This document shows positions 35,902-44,574 of a stretch of 64,000 nucleotides of DNA, piece after piece. The notes below the pieces were generated by a model. That model did no database searches and was not told where the DNA came from. It was given only the letters and a program-made list of their open reading frames with translations. Position 1 is the first letter of the stretch. The number at the start of each line of letters is the position of its first letter. The stretch covers positions 3,348,001-3,412,000 of the forward strand of contig NZ_JQNN01000001.1 in the NCBI RefSeq assembly GCF_000745265.1. Reading direction: 5' to 3'. The DNA comes from Massilia sp. 9096. Lineage in GTDB: Bacteria > Pseudomonadota > Gammaproteobacteria > Burkholderiales > Burkholderiaceae_D. A program made the translations under genes and the position numbers.

Positions 35902-36396
35902 ATGAAACGCTCTTTCTTCCCTGCCCTGCTCGCCGCCACGCTCGCGTGCGCATGCGTGGACGCCCGTGCGCACAGCTTCCATGCCGGCCTGACCGACATC
36001 AGCTTCAACGCCCACACCGGCAGCACCGAGGTCGTGCACACGCTGATGGCGCACGACGTCGAGGCGCTGCTGACCAATCTCTACGGACGTCCCTTCGACC
36101 TGTCCGATGCGGACGCCCAGGCCGTGCTGCGCAAGTATGTCGAGAAGCAGTTCTGGCTGACCGGCGCGGACGGCAAGCGCCTGCCCCTGAACTGGGTCGG
36201 CATCGAGGTCGACACCGACAGCGTGGTCGTGTTCCAGGAAGCCGCGCAGACGGCCTCCGGCAAGGTCGCGGCGATCCATGACGCCGTGCTGGCCGACTTC
36301 CTGTCCGACCAGGTCAACACCGTCAACCTGACCGTCGACGGCAACCTGCGCACCTTCGGCTTCACCGCCGGCCGCCCGGAACAATCCGTCCGCTGA
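35902..36396 (+). CDS. DUF6702-like exported protein
   Basis: A 164-residue exported protein with a signal peptide (LLAATLACACVDARA). The mature part begins HSFHAGLTDISFNAHTGSTE, which resembles DUF6702 proteins; these start His-x-x-His after signal cleavage and have no known function. The stop is 4 nt before the TonB-dependent receptor start, so the two are co-translated. The N-terminal histidines could bind a metal, which would fit a metal-uptake role, but this is inference. Confidence 0.65.
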   Translation: MKRSFFPALLAATLACACVDARAHSFHAGLTDISFNAHTGSTEVVHTLMAHDVEALLTNLYGRPFDLSDADAQAVLRKYVEKQFWLTGADGKRLPLNWVGIEVDTDSVVVFQEAAQTASGKVAAIHDAVLADFLSDQVNTVNLTVDGNLRTFGFTAGRPEQSVR

Positions 36397-36400
36397 TCCA

Positions 36401-38503
36401 ATGATGTCCTGCACCACCGCGCGCCCCACCGCGCTCGCGCTTGCGGCCCTGCTGGCCCATGCCCACGCCCGCGCCGACGACCCGCTGATCCAGCGCGTGC
36501 TGGTCGAAGGCTCGCGCATGAGCCAGCTCGGCATCGCCGACTCGGCCAGTGCCGGCAGCATCGGCCAGAAGGAGCTGGAGATGCGCACCGTGTACCGCCC
36601 CGGCGAACTGCTCGAGGCCGTGCCCGGCCTGATCGTCAGCCAGCACAGCGGCGAAGGCAAGGCCAACCAGTTCTATCTGCGCGGCTTCAACCTCGACCAC
36701 GGCACCGACCTGGCTACCTGGCTCGACGACATGCCGGTCAATCAGCGCTCGCATGCGCATGGCCAGGGCTGGACCGACCTGAACTTCCTGATCCCGGAAC
36801 TGACCTCGCGCCTGGACTACCGCAAGGGACCGTACTCGGCGCGCGACGGCGACTTCGCCTCGGCCGGCAGCGCGTCGATCACCTACGCGAACCGCCTGTT
36901 GCGCGACGTCGCCACCGTCAGCGTCGGCCAGAACGGCTACCTGCGCACGGCGCTGGCGGCGTCGACGGACCTGGAGAGCGGCATCGGCGCCGGCGGTACG
37001 CTGCTGTATGCGATCGAGGCGCTGCACAACGACGGCCCGTTCACGCACGGCGACGATTACCAGAAACTGAATGGCGTGCTGCGCTACAGCCGCGGCTACG
37101 CCAACAATGGCTGGAGCGTCACCGCAATGGCTTACCACGGGCGCTGGAACTCGACCGACCAGATCCCCGAGCGTGCCGTGCAGGACGGCCGGATCGGGCG
37201 CTTCGACGCGATCGACCCGAGCGACGGCGGGCAGGCGCGCCGCGTCAGCCTGTCCGGCGTGTGGCGCCGGACCTCGGCCTATGCCGCCACCAAGGTCAGC
37301 GCCTATGTGATCCGCAACCAGCTCGATTTGTGGTCCGACTTCACCTACTTCATGATTGACCCGGTCAACGGCGACCAGTTCGCCCAGCCGGACCGGCGCG
37401 TCACGGGCGGCGTCAATGCCATCCACACCTTCACCGCGTATCACGGTAACCGCGACGGCAAGGGCGACGCGAATGGCGACGGCGGCATCGTCTCCGACAT
37501 CACTGTCGGCCTGCAGGCCCAGAACGACAACATCTTCAATGGCCTGCTCAAGACGCGCGCGCGAGAGACGCTGGCCAGCACGCGCCTGGACCACATCGTC
37601 GAAACCAGCGGCGCGCTGTTCATCGAAAACCAGACGCGCTGGAGCGAGGTGCTGCGCACCACGGTCGGCCTGCGCGCCGACGACTACCGCTTCCGCGTGC
37701 AGAGCAGCCTGGCGCAAAATTCCGGCAGTACCTCCGACACGCTGGTCAGCCCATCGCTCAACGTCGCCTGGGCGCCGCTCAAGAGCGCCGAGCTTTACTT
37801 CAACTATGGCCAGGGCTTCCACAGCAACGACGCGCGCGGCACGGTGTCGACCGTCGATCCGAAGACGCTCGAGGCCGTCGGCCAGACGCCCGGCCTGGTG
37901 CGCTCGCGCGGCATGGAAGTCGGCCTGCGCCTCGAGGCGGTGCCGAAGATGCAGACCGCGCTCTCGCTGTACCGCCTCGACTTCGATTCCGAACTGACTT
38001 ACGTCGGCGACGAGGGCACGACCGAGGCCGGCCCGCCCAGCCGCCGCATCGGCATCGAGTTTTCCAATTACTGGAAGCCCTTGAAATGGCTGGCGCTCGA
38101 CTTCGACGCCGCCTACGCGCATGCGCGCTCGCGCGGCGTTGCGCCGGCGCAGGACCGGATTCCGGAAGCGATCGAAGGCGTGAGCCAGCTGGCGCTGACC
38201 GTCAGCCAGCTCGGCGCGTGGGAAGGCGCACTGCGCCTGCGCTGGTTCGGTCCGCGTCCGCTGGTCGAGGACGACAGCGTGCGCTCGCACGCCAGCACGA
38301 CCCTGAACGGCCGCATCGGCTACCGCGTGAGCCGCGACCTGCGCCTGGAATTCGAAGGCTTCAATCTCACCAACCGGCAGGTGTCGGCGATCGATTACTA
38401 CTACGCCTCGCAATTGCGCGGCGAAGCGGCGGCGCGGAACGACATCCATTTCCACCCGGTCGAATCGCGTTCGTTCCGGCTGACGCTGGTAAAGAGCTTT
38501 TAG
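36401..38503 (+). CDS. TonB-dependent outer-membrane receptor
   Basis: A 700-residue receptor with a signal peptide (ALALAALLAHAHARA). The plug domain (~35-150) includes YRPGELLEAVPGLIVSQHSG and QFYLRGFNLDHGTDLATWLD. A beta-barrel of ~22 strands follows, ending in a terminal Phe (RSFRLTLVKSF), the usual outer-membrane assembly signal. It takes up a ligand using TonB energy. The ligand is unknown; pairing with a DUF6702-like protein and an exported M1 peptidase suggests a peptide- or metal-related substrate. There is no N-terminal signalling domain, so it does not itself drive an ECF sigma cascade. Confidence 0.88.
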   Translation: MMSCTTARPTALALAALLAHAHARADDPLIQRVLVEGSRMSQLGIADSASAGSIGQKELEMRTVYRPGELLEAVPGLIVSQHSGEGKANQFYLRGFNLDHGTDLATWLDDMPVNQRSHAHGQGWTDLNFLIPELTSRLDYRKGPYSARDGDFASAGSASITYANRLLRDVATVSVGQNGYLRTALAASTDLESGIGAGGTLLYAIEALHNDGPFTHGDDYQKLNGVLRYSRGYANNGWSVTAMAYHGRWNSTDQIPERAVQDGRIGRFDAIDPSDGGQARRVSLSGVWRRTSAYAATKVSAYVIRNQLDLWSDFTYFMIDPVNGDQFAQPDRRVTGGVNAIHTFTAYHGNRDGKGDANGDGGIVSDITVGLQAQNDNIFNGLLKTRARETLASTRLDHIVETSGALFIENQTRWSEVLRTTVGLRADDYRFRVQSSLAQNSGSTSDTLVSPSLNVAWAPLKSAELYFNYGQGFHSNDARGTVSTVDPKTLEAVGQTPGLVRSRGMEVGLRLEAVPKMQTALSLYRLDFDSELTYVGDEGTTEAGPPSRRIGIEFSNYWKPLKWLALDFDAAYAHARSRGVAPAQDRIPEAIEGVSQLALTVSQLGAWEGALRLRWFGPRPLVEDDSVRSHASTTLNGRIGYRVSRDLRLEFEGFNLTNRQVSAIDYYYASQLRGEAAARNDIHFHPVESRSFRLTLVKSF

Positions 38504-38548
38504 TCCTGGCGCCGGCACGGCTCCCCCAAAAAATGCTACGCTAGCGCG

Positions 38549-39340
38549 ATGACTTCATCGAACGCACCCACGCAACCCCAACCGCCCTACACCGATCCGG
38601 CCCATGTCGCCGACGCGCTGCGCAGCGAAGGCTATGCCCTGCTGCGTCCAAGCGACGTCGCGCTTCTCGCCGGCTGCCCGCTCGACGCCTTGACGGCGCT
38701 GACCCCGAGCTGGGACCGGCTGGAACTCGACAACTACCTGAAGGACGGCGGTCGCTACCGGCGCCGGCGCCACTCCTGCTTCATCGACCGCGGCGACGCG
38801 CTCGAGCAAAGCCCGCACCGCGCGCACTGGCAACCGGTCGAGTACAACGCGCTGCACGGCGGCATGCACCGCCTGTTCGTGCCGATCGAACCGGGCACGG
38901 TCGAGCAGCCGGCCTGGCGCAAGCTGCTGCGCGCGCTGGGCGACGTCTGCTCGCAGGCCAGGGGAACACAGGCGGGGCCCGCGCAGCCCTGGTATGTCGA
39001 AGCGCACCAGTTCCGCATCGATACGCTGGACGGCATCGGCCGCCCGACGCCGGAAGGCGCGCACCGCGACGGCGTCGACTTCGTCGCCGTGATCCTGGTC
39101 GGCCGCGAGAACATCAAGGGCGGCGAGACGCGCGTGTTCGAAGCCGACGGCCCGAAAGGCCAGCGCTTCACGATGACCGAGCCGTGGACCCTGCTGCTGC
39201 TGGACGACGCCGCCGTGATCCACGAATCGACGCCGATCCAGCCGCTGACCGCCGGCGCAGGCGGCCACCGCGACACGCTGGTGCTGACCTGGCGTGCCGG
39301 CGCCTTCCAGGGCGACGACGCCGAAACCACCGGCGCCTGA
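38549..39340 (+). CDS. 2OG-Fe(II) dioxygenase, isoleucine-hydroxylase-like family
   Basis: A 263-residue cytosolic protein of the PF10014 type (family of Bacillus L-isoleucine 4-hydroxylase). Iron ligands appear as EGAHRDGVDFVAV (His-x-Asp) and VIHESTPI, and HRDTLVLTWR carries the 2-oxoglutarate Arg. It hydroxylates a free amino acid or similar small molecule. It starts 45 nt after the TonB receptor gene and could be in that operon or have its own promoter. The substrate is not determined by the sequence. Confidence 0.78.
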   Translation: MTSSNAPTQPQPPYTDPAHVADALRSEGYALLRPSDVALLAGCPLDALTALTPSWDRLELDNYLKDGGRYRRRRHSCFIDRGDALEQSPHRAHWQPVEYNALHGGMHRLFVPIEPGTVEQPAWRKLLRALGDVCSQARGTQAGPAQPWYVEAHQFRIDTLDGIGRPTPEGAHRDGVDFVAVILVGRENIKGGETRVFEADGPKGQRFTMTEPWTLLLLDDAAVIHESTPIQPLTAGAGGHRDTLVLTWRAGAFQGDDAETTGA

Positions 39341-39382
39341 ATCTTCCTCGGCTGGCGCCGGCATCATCGGCTGGCATCGGCC

Positions 39383-39778
39383 TCAGTACGCCTCGACACT
39401 GACCGCAAACAGCTCGACCGCGCCGATTTCCTCCATCCCTGCCATTCCGCCCTTGTCCGGCAGCGGCAGGACGCGCAGCTTCAGCACGCCGTCCTTCGAC
39501 GCCGCCTGCGCCTTGTTGGCGGCGTCGAGCTTGGCGCCGAGCGGCACCGCATAGGTCAGCGTGCCGCAGGCGCCGTGGTGGCCGAACATCGACAGCGTCG
39601 CCAGATAAACGGACTGGCCGGGTCAACCTGGGACGCGTCGTCGGTAGCGTGCGCCCTGGCTGGCCGCGCGGCTGCCGAGTGGCGCCAAAGACAACATGCC
39701 GGCGCACAGCGCAAGGCTGGCGGTTTTGAGGGTGGCGCGGAGGGAAGGACTGAAGACATGGCTCGGCTTTTTGGTCAT
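39383..39778 (-). pseudogene. small exported protein gene interrupted by an in-frame TGA (two compensating indels likely)
   Basis: The reading frame opens at 39778 after a GGAG site and encodes a clear signal peptide (ATLKTASLALCAGMLSLAPL). It runs into an Arg-rich stretch and a TGA at 39623-39625, then continues in the same frame with SVYLATLSMFGHHGACG to the stop at 39383. Between the two good parts, the -1-type alternative frame reads AHATDDASQVDPASP with much more typical codon use. One extra G near the CAGGGCG and one missing base near AGTCCG would restore a ~130-residue protein. No family is recognised. It is either a true pseudogene or two sequencing errors. Confidence 0.6.
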
Positions 39779-39898
39779 GGCGTGCTCCGGCGACGAGGAT
39801 CGGGAAAATGCGTATCCGTGAGGGATACCCGTCCAGCCTAGCGCGTGTGGATCAGCCGGCCATGGCGCGGCGCAAGGATCAGCCAGCTTGCATGAGGC

Positions 39899-39926
39899 AA
39901 AAAAAAGCCCGCATCGTTTGCGGGCT
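39899..39926 (-). terminator. rho-independent terminator (minus strand)
   Basis: A 7-bp stem (AGCCCGC/GCGGGCT) with a 7-nt loop is followed on the minus strand by eight T. It could end either the candidate small RNA or the DUF1800/DUF1501 transcript, which stops at 40105. Confidence 0.85.
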
Positions 39927-39960
39927 GAATCCAGGTTTTCGGAGAAAAACTGGAGGAGAC
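39899..39960 (-). ncRNA. candidate small RNA with a CU-rich 5' end and two hairpins
   Basis: The minus-strand promoter (39967-39995) would start transcription near 39960 and an excellent terminator ends it at 39899, giving ~62 nt with no ORF. The 5' end carries UCUCCUCC, complementary to a strong Shine-Dalgarno sequence. A hairpin with nine of ten pairs follows (39931-39953, loop UCC), then the terminator stem. This is an arrangement typical of bacterial trans-acting regulators. Not matched to any known family; expression is unproven. The terminator could instead end the DUF1501 transcript. Confidence 0.45.
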
Positions 39961-39966
39961 AGGTTC

Positions 39967-39995
39967 ACTATAATCCGTATTTTTGTGCACCGCAA
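39967..39995 (-). promoter_or_regulatory. minus-strand sigma-70-type promoter before the candidate small RNA
   Basis: On the minus strand TTGCGG (39995-39990), a 17-nt spacer and TATAGT (39972-39967) fit a housekeeping promoter. It lies in the ~325-nt gap 39779-40104 that has no credible protein gene. Confidence 0.5.
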
Positions 39996-40104
39996 TACAG
40001 TAAAACTACGGTATCGACATGCGCTCGTATAGAGCGAAGGTCAATGATGACTTCCTGCAAGCATGGGATTCTTTGCGGCAGCGCGACAAAGCCGAGTCCG
40101 GCGT

Positions 40105-41343
40105 TCAGCTGCGCACCAGCTTCAAACCCGGCTGCGCCTGCGGCAGCGCCGGAAACACCTGCGCCAGGCGCTCATCTGCAAGACGCAGGTGGCGCTCGGC
40201 GACATGCGCCAGCACCGCGCGGAAATCGGTCGTCACCGGCAAGTCGCGGCCTTCGTTCAAGGCAGCGTCGCCGACGCCTTCCCACGCGCCGGCCACCTTG
40301 CCCCCATCGACCTGGCCGCCCAGCAGCCACATGACGTTACCGTGGCCATGGTCGGTGCCGCCGTTGCCGTTTTCATGGGCGGTGCGGCCGAATTCGGACA
40401 TGACGACCACCACGGTGTCGTCGAACAGCGGCCCTAGGCGCTCGGCCAGCACGGCCAGCCCCTGCCCTAGCGGCGCCAGCCGGTTGGCCAGCTGGCCGGT
40501 GGCGGCGCCCTGCGACGCATGCGTGTCCCAGCCGCCCAGCGCGACGAAGGCCAGCTGGATCCTGGGATCGTTGCGCATCAGCGTGGCCAGGCGTGCGGCG
40601 TCGTCGGGAAAGCCGTTCGGCAGCGGCGCGCCGCGGTCGGCGGCCAGCATCTGCGCGCTTTCCGCTGCGCCCATCACTTCCTTGTGCGCGCTGCGCCCGT
40701 CCGCGTACGCGCGCCCGAAGCGCGGGTGATTCGCATACAGCGCATCGAACGCGGCGCCGGTCGCCGGGCGGTCGAGGAGATCGGCCTTGGTGGCGCCGGC
40801 GCCGCCCGGCAGGTTGATCGCGTCCGCCCGGCCGGACAGGATGCGCGGCATGACCGGACCGATGCCGAGCAGCCGGCTCGGGGTGGACGCCCCCGGCAGC
40901 GCGCTCACCAGCCGGTTCATCCAGCCGTCCGGGGTCGCCTTCAGGCCGGGGGTGGCCGACTCCATGTAGTCCTGGGCGTCGAAGTGCGAACGCGTGGCGT
41001 CGGGCGAGCCGCTGGCGTGCACGAAGGCCAGCTTCTTCTCGCGCCACAGCGGCTGCAAGCTGGCCAGCGCCGGATGCAGGCCGAAGTAGCCGTCCAGGTC
41101 GAGCGCGCCGCCCTCCATGCCGGGCGCCCCCAGGCCGATGGTCGGGCGCAGGCGCAGGTAGTTCTCGTCGCCGACCGGAGCGACCACGTTCAGGCCGTCG
41201 ACGGCGCCGCGCAGCATCACCACGATCAGCTTCTTGCGTGTGGGGCCGGCCGGGTCGCCGGTGGCGGCCCAGGCGTGGCGCCCGAGCGGCAGCACGATGC
41301 CGGCGCCGAGTGCCAGCGTGCTCAGGAAGTCCCTGCGTCGCAT
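40105..41343 (-). CDS. DUF1501 family exported protein
   Basis: A 412-residue protein with a Tat-like signal (MRRRDFLSTLALGAGIVLP). The DUF1501 domain, related to the alkaline phosphatase/sulfatase fold, covers the rest. KKLIVVMLRGAVDGLNVV opens it, GGWDTHASQG and VVVMSEFGRTAHENG carry candidate metal ligands, and TDHGHGNVMWLLGG closes the site. Its biochemical role is not established. It starts 27 nt after the DUF1800 gene stop with an AGGAGA site. DUF1800-DUF1501 pairs are common in bacteria and the products probably act together outside the cytoplasm. Confidence 0.85.
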   Translation of the reverse strand: MRRRDFLSTLALGAGIVLPLGRHAWAATGDPAGPTRKKLIVVMLRGAVDGLNVVAPVGDENYLRLRPTIGLGAPGMEGGALDLDGYFGLHPALASLQPLWREKKLAFVHASGSPDATRSHFDAQDYMESATPGLKATPDGWMNRLVSALPGASTPSRLLGIGPVMPRILSGRADAINLPGGAGATKADLLDRPATGAAFDALYANHPRFGRAYADGRSAHKEVMGAAESAQMLAADRGAPLPNGFPDDAARLATLMRNDPRIQLAFVALGGWDTHASQGAATGQLANRLAPLGQGLAVLAERLGPLFDDTVVVVMSEFGRTAHENGNGGTDHGHGNVMWLLGGQVDGGKVAGAWEGVGDAALNEGRDLPVTTDFRAVLAHVAERHLRLADERLAQVFPALPQAQPGLKLVRS

Positions 41344-41370
41344 ATCGTTCTCCTGTATCAAATGGCGCGT

Positions 41371-42954
41371 TCAGCGCTGCATGAAGTCCGGGCTGCCGAG
41401 CAGCATCGCGGCCTTCAGGTTGTCTGGACTGCGCCCGACGATGTCGAGCGTGCGGCGCGAGATCGCGCCGGCCAAGGTGGTCTCCAGGCGTGCGGCGTCG
41501 AGCGGCGTCGGCGGCGCCGGCTTGGGCGTCTCGGGCGGCGACGCGGCCGGCGGGACGGCGTCGCTGCCGGCCAGGTTCGCCGGCGCGGGTTCGCGCGCGC
41601 GCGCGGCTGCGGGCGCGAGCCGCAGGCGGCCGCCCGCGAGCGCGGCGGCGAAGGCGATGCGGCGCGTGAGCGCGTCCGGGTTCAGCCAGGCATCCTGCGT
41701 GTTCTTGTAGCCGTCGGGCGTCTGGCAGCCGTACAAGGGCATGCCGAGCTGCGCCATCGTGCTCACCAGCGGCGCGACGTCGACGACCGGGTCGGCGCTG
41801 GCGCGCACCGCCGACACCACGAACTGGTACGGCGTCTTGAACTTGGCGCCGGCCGCGTCAAGCGACATGAACTCCGGGCTCGAGAACAGCGTCTCGAGCA
41901 CCGCACGGATGTCGCCGTCGGTATCGAACCAGGTTTTGGCCATGCGCACGACCAGCGCCGGCGGCGGATCGTCGCTGACGAAGTACTGCGCCAGCTGCCA
42001 GCTGACGTGATAGGCCGTGGCCGGGTGCGCCGCCAGCACGTCGAGCGCATACTCGCCTTCGCGTTGGCCGTCGGCCGGGATCGGGTGGCCGAGCCAGGTC
42101 TTGGCGCCCTGGTCGTGGCGCCTGGCGTCGAAGCGGAAGGTCTCGCCGGTGCGGATCAGGCGGCGCTGGTCGTAGGTCCAGCCGGTCAGCATGCGCGCCA
42201 GCTCGGTGACGTCCTTCTGGCTATAGCCGGCGTCGACGCCGAGCGTGTGCAGCTCCATCAACTCGCGCGCATAGTTCTCGTTCAGGCCGCCGGTCTTGTT
42301 CTTGGCATTGCCTTTGCCGCCCGGGGCGCCGGGCGCCGAGGAGACCGCGTTGTCGAGGAAGTACAGCATCGCCGGGTGTTTGGCGGTCGCGCCCAGCAGG
42401 TCGCGGAACTTCGCCAGCGCATAGGGCCGGATGGCGTCGCGCTCGTAGCTCGCGACCAGCGCACGGTCGACGCCCTTGCCCGAGAAGACGTTGAAATGGT
42501 TGTACCAGAAGTCGACCATGACTTCTTCCAGCTGGCGCGGGCTGTCGATCGCACGCAGCAGGCGCGCCTCGGCGGCCTGGCTGGCGATGCGCGCCTGGAC
42601 CATGCGGCGGCGCTGCCTGGCGCCCTCGTCCTCGTCTTTCACTTGGCGCTGCAGGTCGATGAATTGCGCGACCGATTCGCCTGCGCCGCGGTTGACCGTG
42701 TCGAGCGCGTCCAGACGGGCCTCGAGCGCCGCCGGCAGCGCGATCGATTCCGGGTGCAGCTGCTGTTCGATCCATGCCTGCACGCCAATGCGTTCGACGC
42801 GTTCGACGTCGCCCGGACGCGGCCCGAAGGCCAGGCGGTTCAGTACGTGGACTGCCTGCTGGTCCGGGCTCAGAGACGCGGCGCTGGCGGCCGGCTGAAC
42901 GAGCGAGGCGATCAGTGCGGCAGCGAGCATGGCAAGTGGAAAGCGACGTTGCAT
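41371..42954 (-). CDS. DUF1800 family exported protein
   Basis: A 527-residue protein with a signal peptide (LAMLAAALIASLVQPAASA). HVLNRLAFGPRPGDVERV opens the DUF1800 domain, VMVDFWYNHFNVFSGKG and ENYARELMELHTLGVDAGYS are its most conserved blocks, and a Pro/Ala-rich segment (~435-490) comes before the end. The domain's function is unknown. I chose the start at 42954 because AGGAG lies 7-8 nt upstream. It is the first gene of the pair with DUF1501. Confidence 0.85.
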   Translation of the reverse strand: MQRRFPLAMLAAALIASLVQPAASAASLSPDQQAVHVLNRLAFGPRPGDVERVERIGVQAWIEQQLHPESIALPAALEARLDALDTVNRGAGESVAQFIDLQRQVKDEDEGARQRRRMVQARIASQAAEARLLRAIDSPRQLEEVMVDFWYNHFNVFSGKGVDRALVASYERDAIRPYALAKFRDLLGATAKHPAMLYFLDNAVSSAPGAPGGKGNAKNKTGGLNENYARELMELHTLGVDAGYSQKDVTELARMLTGWTYDQRRLIRTGETFRFDARRHDQGAKTWLGHPIPADGQREGEYALDVLAAHPATAYHVSWQLAQYFVSDDPPPALVVRMAKTWFDTDGDIRAVLETLFSSPEFMSLDAAGAKFKTPYQFVVSAVRASADPVVDVAPLVSTMAQLGMPLYGCQTPDGYKNTQDAWLNPDALTRRIAFAAALAGGRLRLAPAAARAREPAPANLAGSDAVPPAASPPETPKPAPPTPLDAARLETTLAGAISRRTLDIVGRSPDNLKAAMLLGSPDFMQR

Positions 42955-43134
42955 GGATGGGCTCCTGGTCATCGGCCCATTTAACCTGAACGGCCGAGCT
43001 GGATGATCGATCCGAAGTTTCAACCGTAAGCAGTTGTAACGACGCCGCGTGCACTACGGATCGAAGCCGTGCTCGTCGGCATTACCAGCTTCGGCCTGTT
43101 TACCGCGCCGGTCAAGGATTTTGGGAGCGCTTGA

Positions 43135-43163
43135 AAAAGACAAAGCCGGCGCGAGGCCGGCTT
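43135..43163 (-). terminator. rho-independent terminator after the DUF883-like gene (minus strand)
   Basis: An 8-bp stem AAGCCGGC/GCCGGCTT with a GCGAG loop is followed on the minus strand by TGTCTTTTTC. It lies ~57 nt past the stop at 43220. A degraded relative of the same element is at ~44318-44350. Confidence 0.75.
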
Positions 43164-43219
43164 CGTTGGTCGGGATCGGTCGGCTCCGCACATCGGAAGC
43201 CGACGATCTTGAACCGCGA

Positions 43220-43942
43220 TCAGTAATCGCGGCGGCTGCCGCCCAGCAGCTTGGCCAGCACGAAGCCGACGGCGGCGGCGATGCCCAGCGCGGTGGCCGG
43301 CTTGGCGCGCACGTAGTCGCGGGTCGCGTCCATCCACTCGCCTGCGGCGTCGGTCAGCTGTTGCTGGCGCTCGCCCAGGCTCGAGCCTGCGCCGCTCAGC
43401 ATGCCCTGCAGGCGGTCGACGCCGGCGTGAGCGGTGGTGGCCAGGCGATCGACGATCGGTTGGACATTGTCAGCGGCCGATTGCACGGTGCTGGCGGCCT
43501 TGTCGATGGTCGACTGGGCGCTGTCGACGGCCTTGTCGACCAGCGGCTTGGCGGCGTCGGCAGCCTTGTCGATGGCCTGGTGCGCGTCCTGGGCCTTGTC
43601 GTCGGCTTTCGCCTTCAGATCCTGGGCCTTGTCCTGGACTTTAGCGCCCAGGTCCTTGGCGTCGCCGCCCACGCCCGAACCGGTGGCCGCGCCGCCGGTT
43701 GCGCTCTGGCTGCTCGCGCCGCCGACGCCCGCGCCGATGGCGCTCGTCATCGCGCCCATCGAACCGGCGGTCGACGAACCCGAGGTGCTCGACGCGGTTG
43801 CGCCGCCGGTGCTGCTGCCGGTCGAGGAACCGATCGACTGGTCCTTGCCCTGGCTGCCTTGCGGGCCCTTGTTCAGGTTGCCTGCATTGTTCTGGCTACC
43901 GACGTTGCTGCCTTTTGCTTCGCTCGACTTCTGATTATCCAT
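43220..43942 (-). CDS. DUF883/ElaB-YqjD-like membrane-anchored protein with long Gly/Ser/Thr-rich N-terminus
   Basis: A 240-residue protein. Residues 1-90 are Gly/Ser/Thr/Asn-rich and disordered-looking. Residues ~95-200 are a helical, Ala/Asp/Lys-rich repeat (e.g. KVQDKAQDLKAKADDKAQDA). The end has a short hydrophobic helix preceded by YVRAKPATALGIAAAVGFVL and a GGSRRDY tail, as in the YqjD/ElaB family that tethers stationary-phase ribosomes to the inner membrane. Family members are usually ~100 residues, so the front half is an extension. The ATG at 43942 follows GAGGAA. Confidence 0.7.
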   Translation of the reverse strand: MDNQKSSEAKGSNVGSQNNAGNLNKGPQGSQGKDQSIGSSTGSSTGGATASSTSGSSTAGSMGAMTSAIGAGVGGASSQSATGGAATGSGVGGDAKDLGAKVQDKAQDLKAKADDKAQDAHQAIDKAADAAKPLVDKAVDSAQSTIDKAASTVQSAADNVQPIVDRLATTAHAGVDRLQGMLSGAGSSLGERQQQLTDAAGEWMDATRDYVRAKPATALGIAAAVGFVLAKLLGGSRRDY

Positions 43943-44363
43943 GATGAATTCCTCGTAAAAATGTAGACGACGCGGAGGTGACCGATACTCGACCATTACC
44001 ACATGCGGGACCCTGTCCCAATCTTGCCTGAATCCCTTCGCAACTGAGCGAAGGCACGAGAACGAGCTGCGTTACATCAACGGCGATTTCCAAGCCTGCA
44101 CTGAGTCAAAGCCTGTTGGCGTTGACCGTGAAACTGCTCAAAAGTTCACCGCGTAACCCCACTCGCGTTCGCTGGTGACGCTGTGTCAGACACATGCGAC
44201 TTCACGATAGAAAAAATATAACTTTTCGCCGAGCGGGACTGTGCGGTGCCTAACAGAGCCGTATCAACTCTGTTTCAAGGCCGTTTTGTCATCGAAAAGC
44301 CAGCATACGCGCGAATGAAAAAAACCGGCGCGAGGCTGGGCTTGGTGGTGTGGAGGCGGAAAT

Positions 44364-44394
44364 GAAAAAAGGCCACATGCCTGAGCATGTGACC
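44364..44394 (-). terminator. rho-independent terminator after tRNA-Thr (minus strand)
   Basis: A 10-bp stem with one G-T pair (GGTCACATGC/GCATGTGGCC) and a TCAG loop is followed on the minus strand by six T. It sits ~30 nt past the tRNA 3' end. The rest of the 43943-44363 gap holds no credible gene. Confidence 0.85.
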
Positions 44395-44424
44395 CTTTGA
44401 CTTTCTTACTTTACGACTGAATTC

Positions 44425-44500
44425 TGGTGCCGCTGACCGGAATCGAACTGGTGACCTTCGCATTACGAATGCGCTGCTCTACCGACTGAGCTACAGCGGC
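44425..44500 (-). tRNA. tRNA-Thr(CGT)
   Basis: The minus strand reads a complete 76-nt cloverleaf. The acceptor stem is GCCGCTG/CAGCGGC, the D-arm has AGCTCAGTCGGTAGAGC, the anticodon loop is TTCGTAA with anticodon CGT (reads ACG, Thr), and the T-loop is TTCGATT. CCA is encoded. It lies 74 nt downstream of fbp on the same strand. Confidence 0.95.
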
Positions 44501-44574
44501 TCACCCTGCTGCAGGAGCAGGGACCCGTATTCTAGCAAAGATCCGGGGGAACTTGCTAGTCTGACTCGACTATT

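Noticed and set aside
39623..39625. In-frame TGA as a selenocysteine codon
   Set aside because: No recognisable selenoprotein family and the flanking codons look out of frame; compensating indels explain it better.
40019..40729. Plus-strand ORF overlapping the DUF1501 gene
   Set aside because: All but its first ~30 codons lie antisense to a well-supported gene, and the sequence is Arg/Ser-rich shadow.
43030..43134. Short plus-strand coding-like stretch ending LFTAPVKDFGSA
   Set aside because: It has no start codon with a ribosome-binding site, is only ~34 codons and matches nothing I know; it could be a gene remnant.
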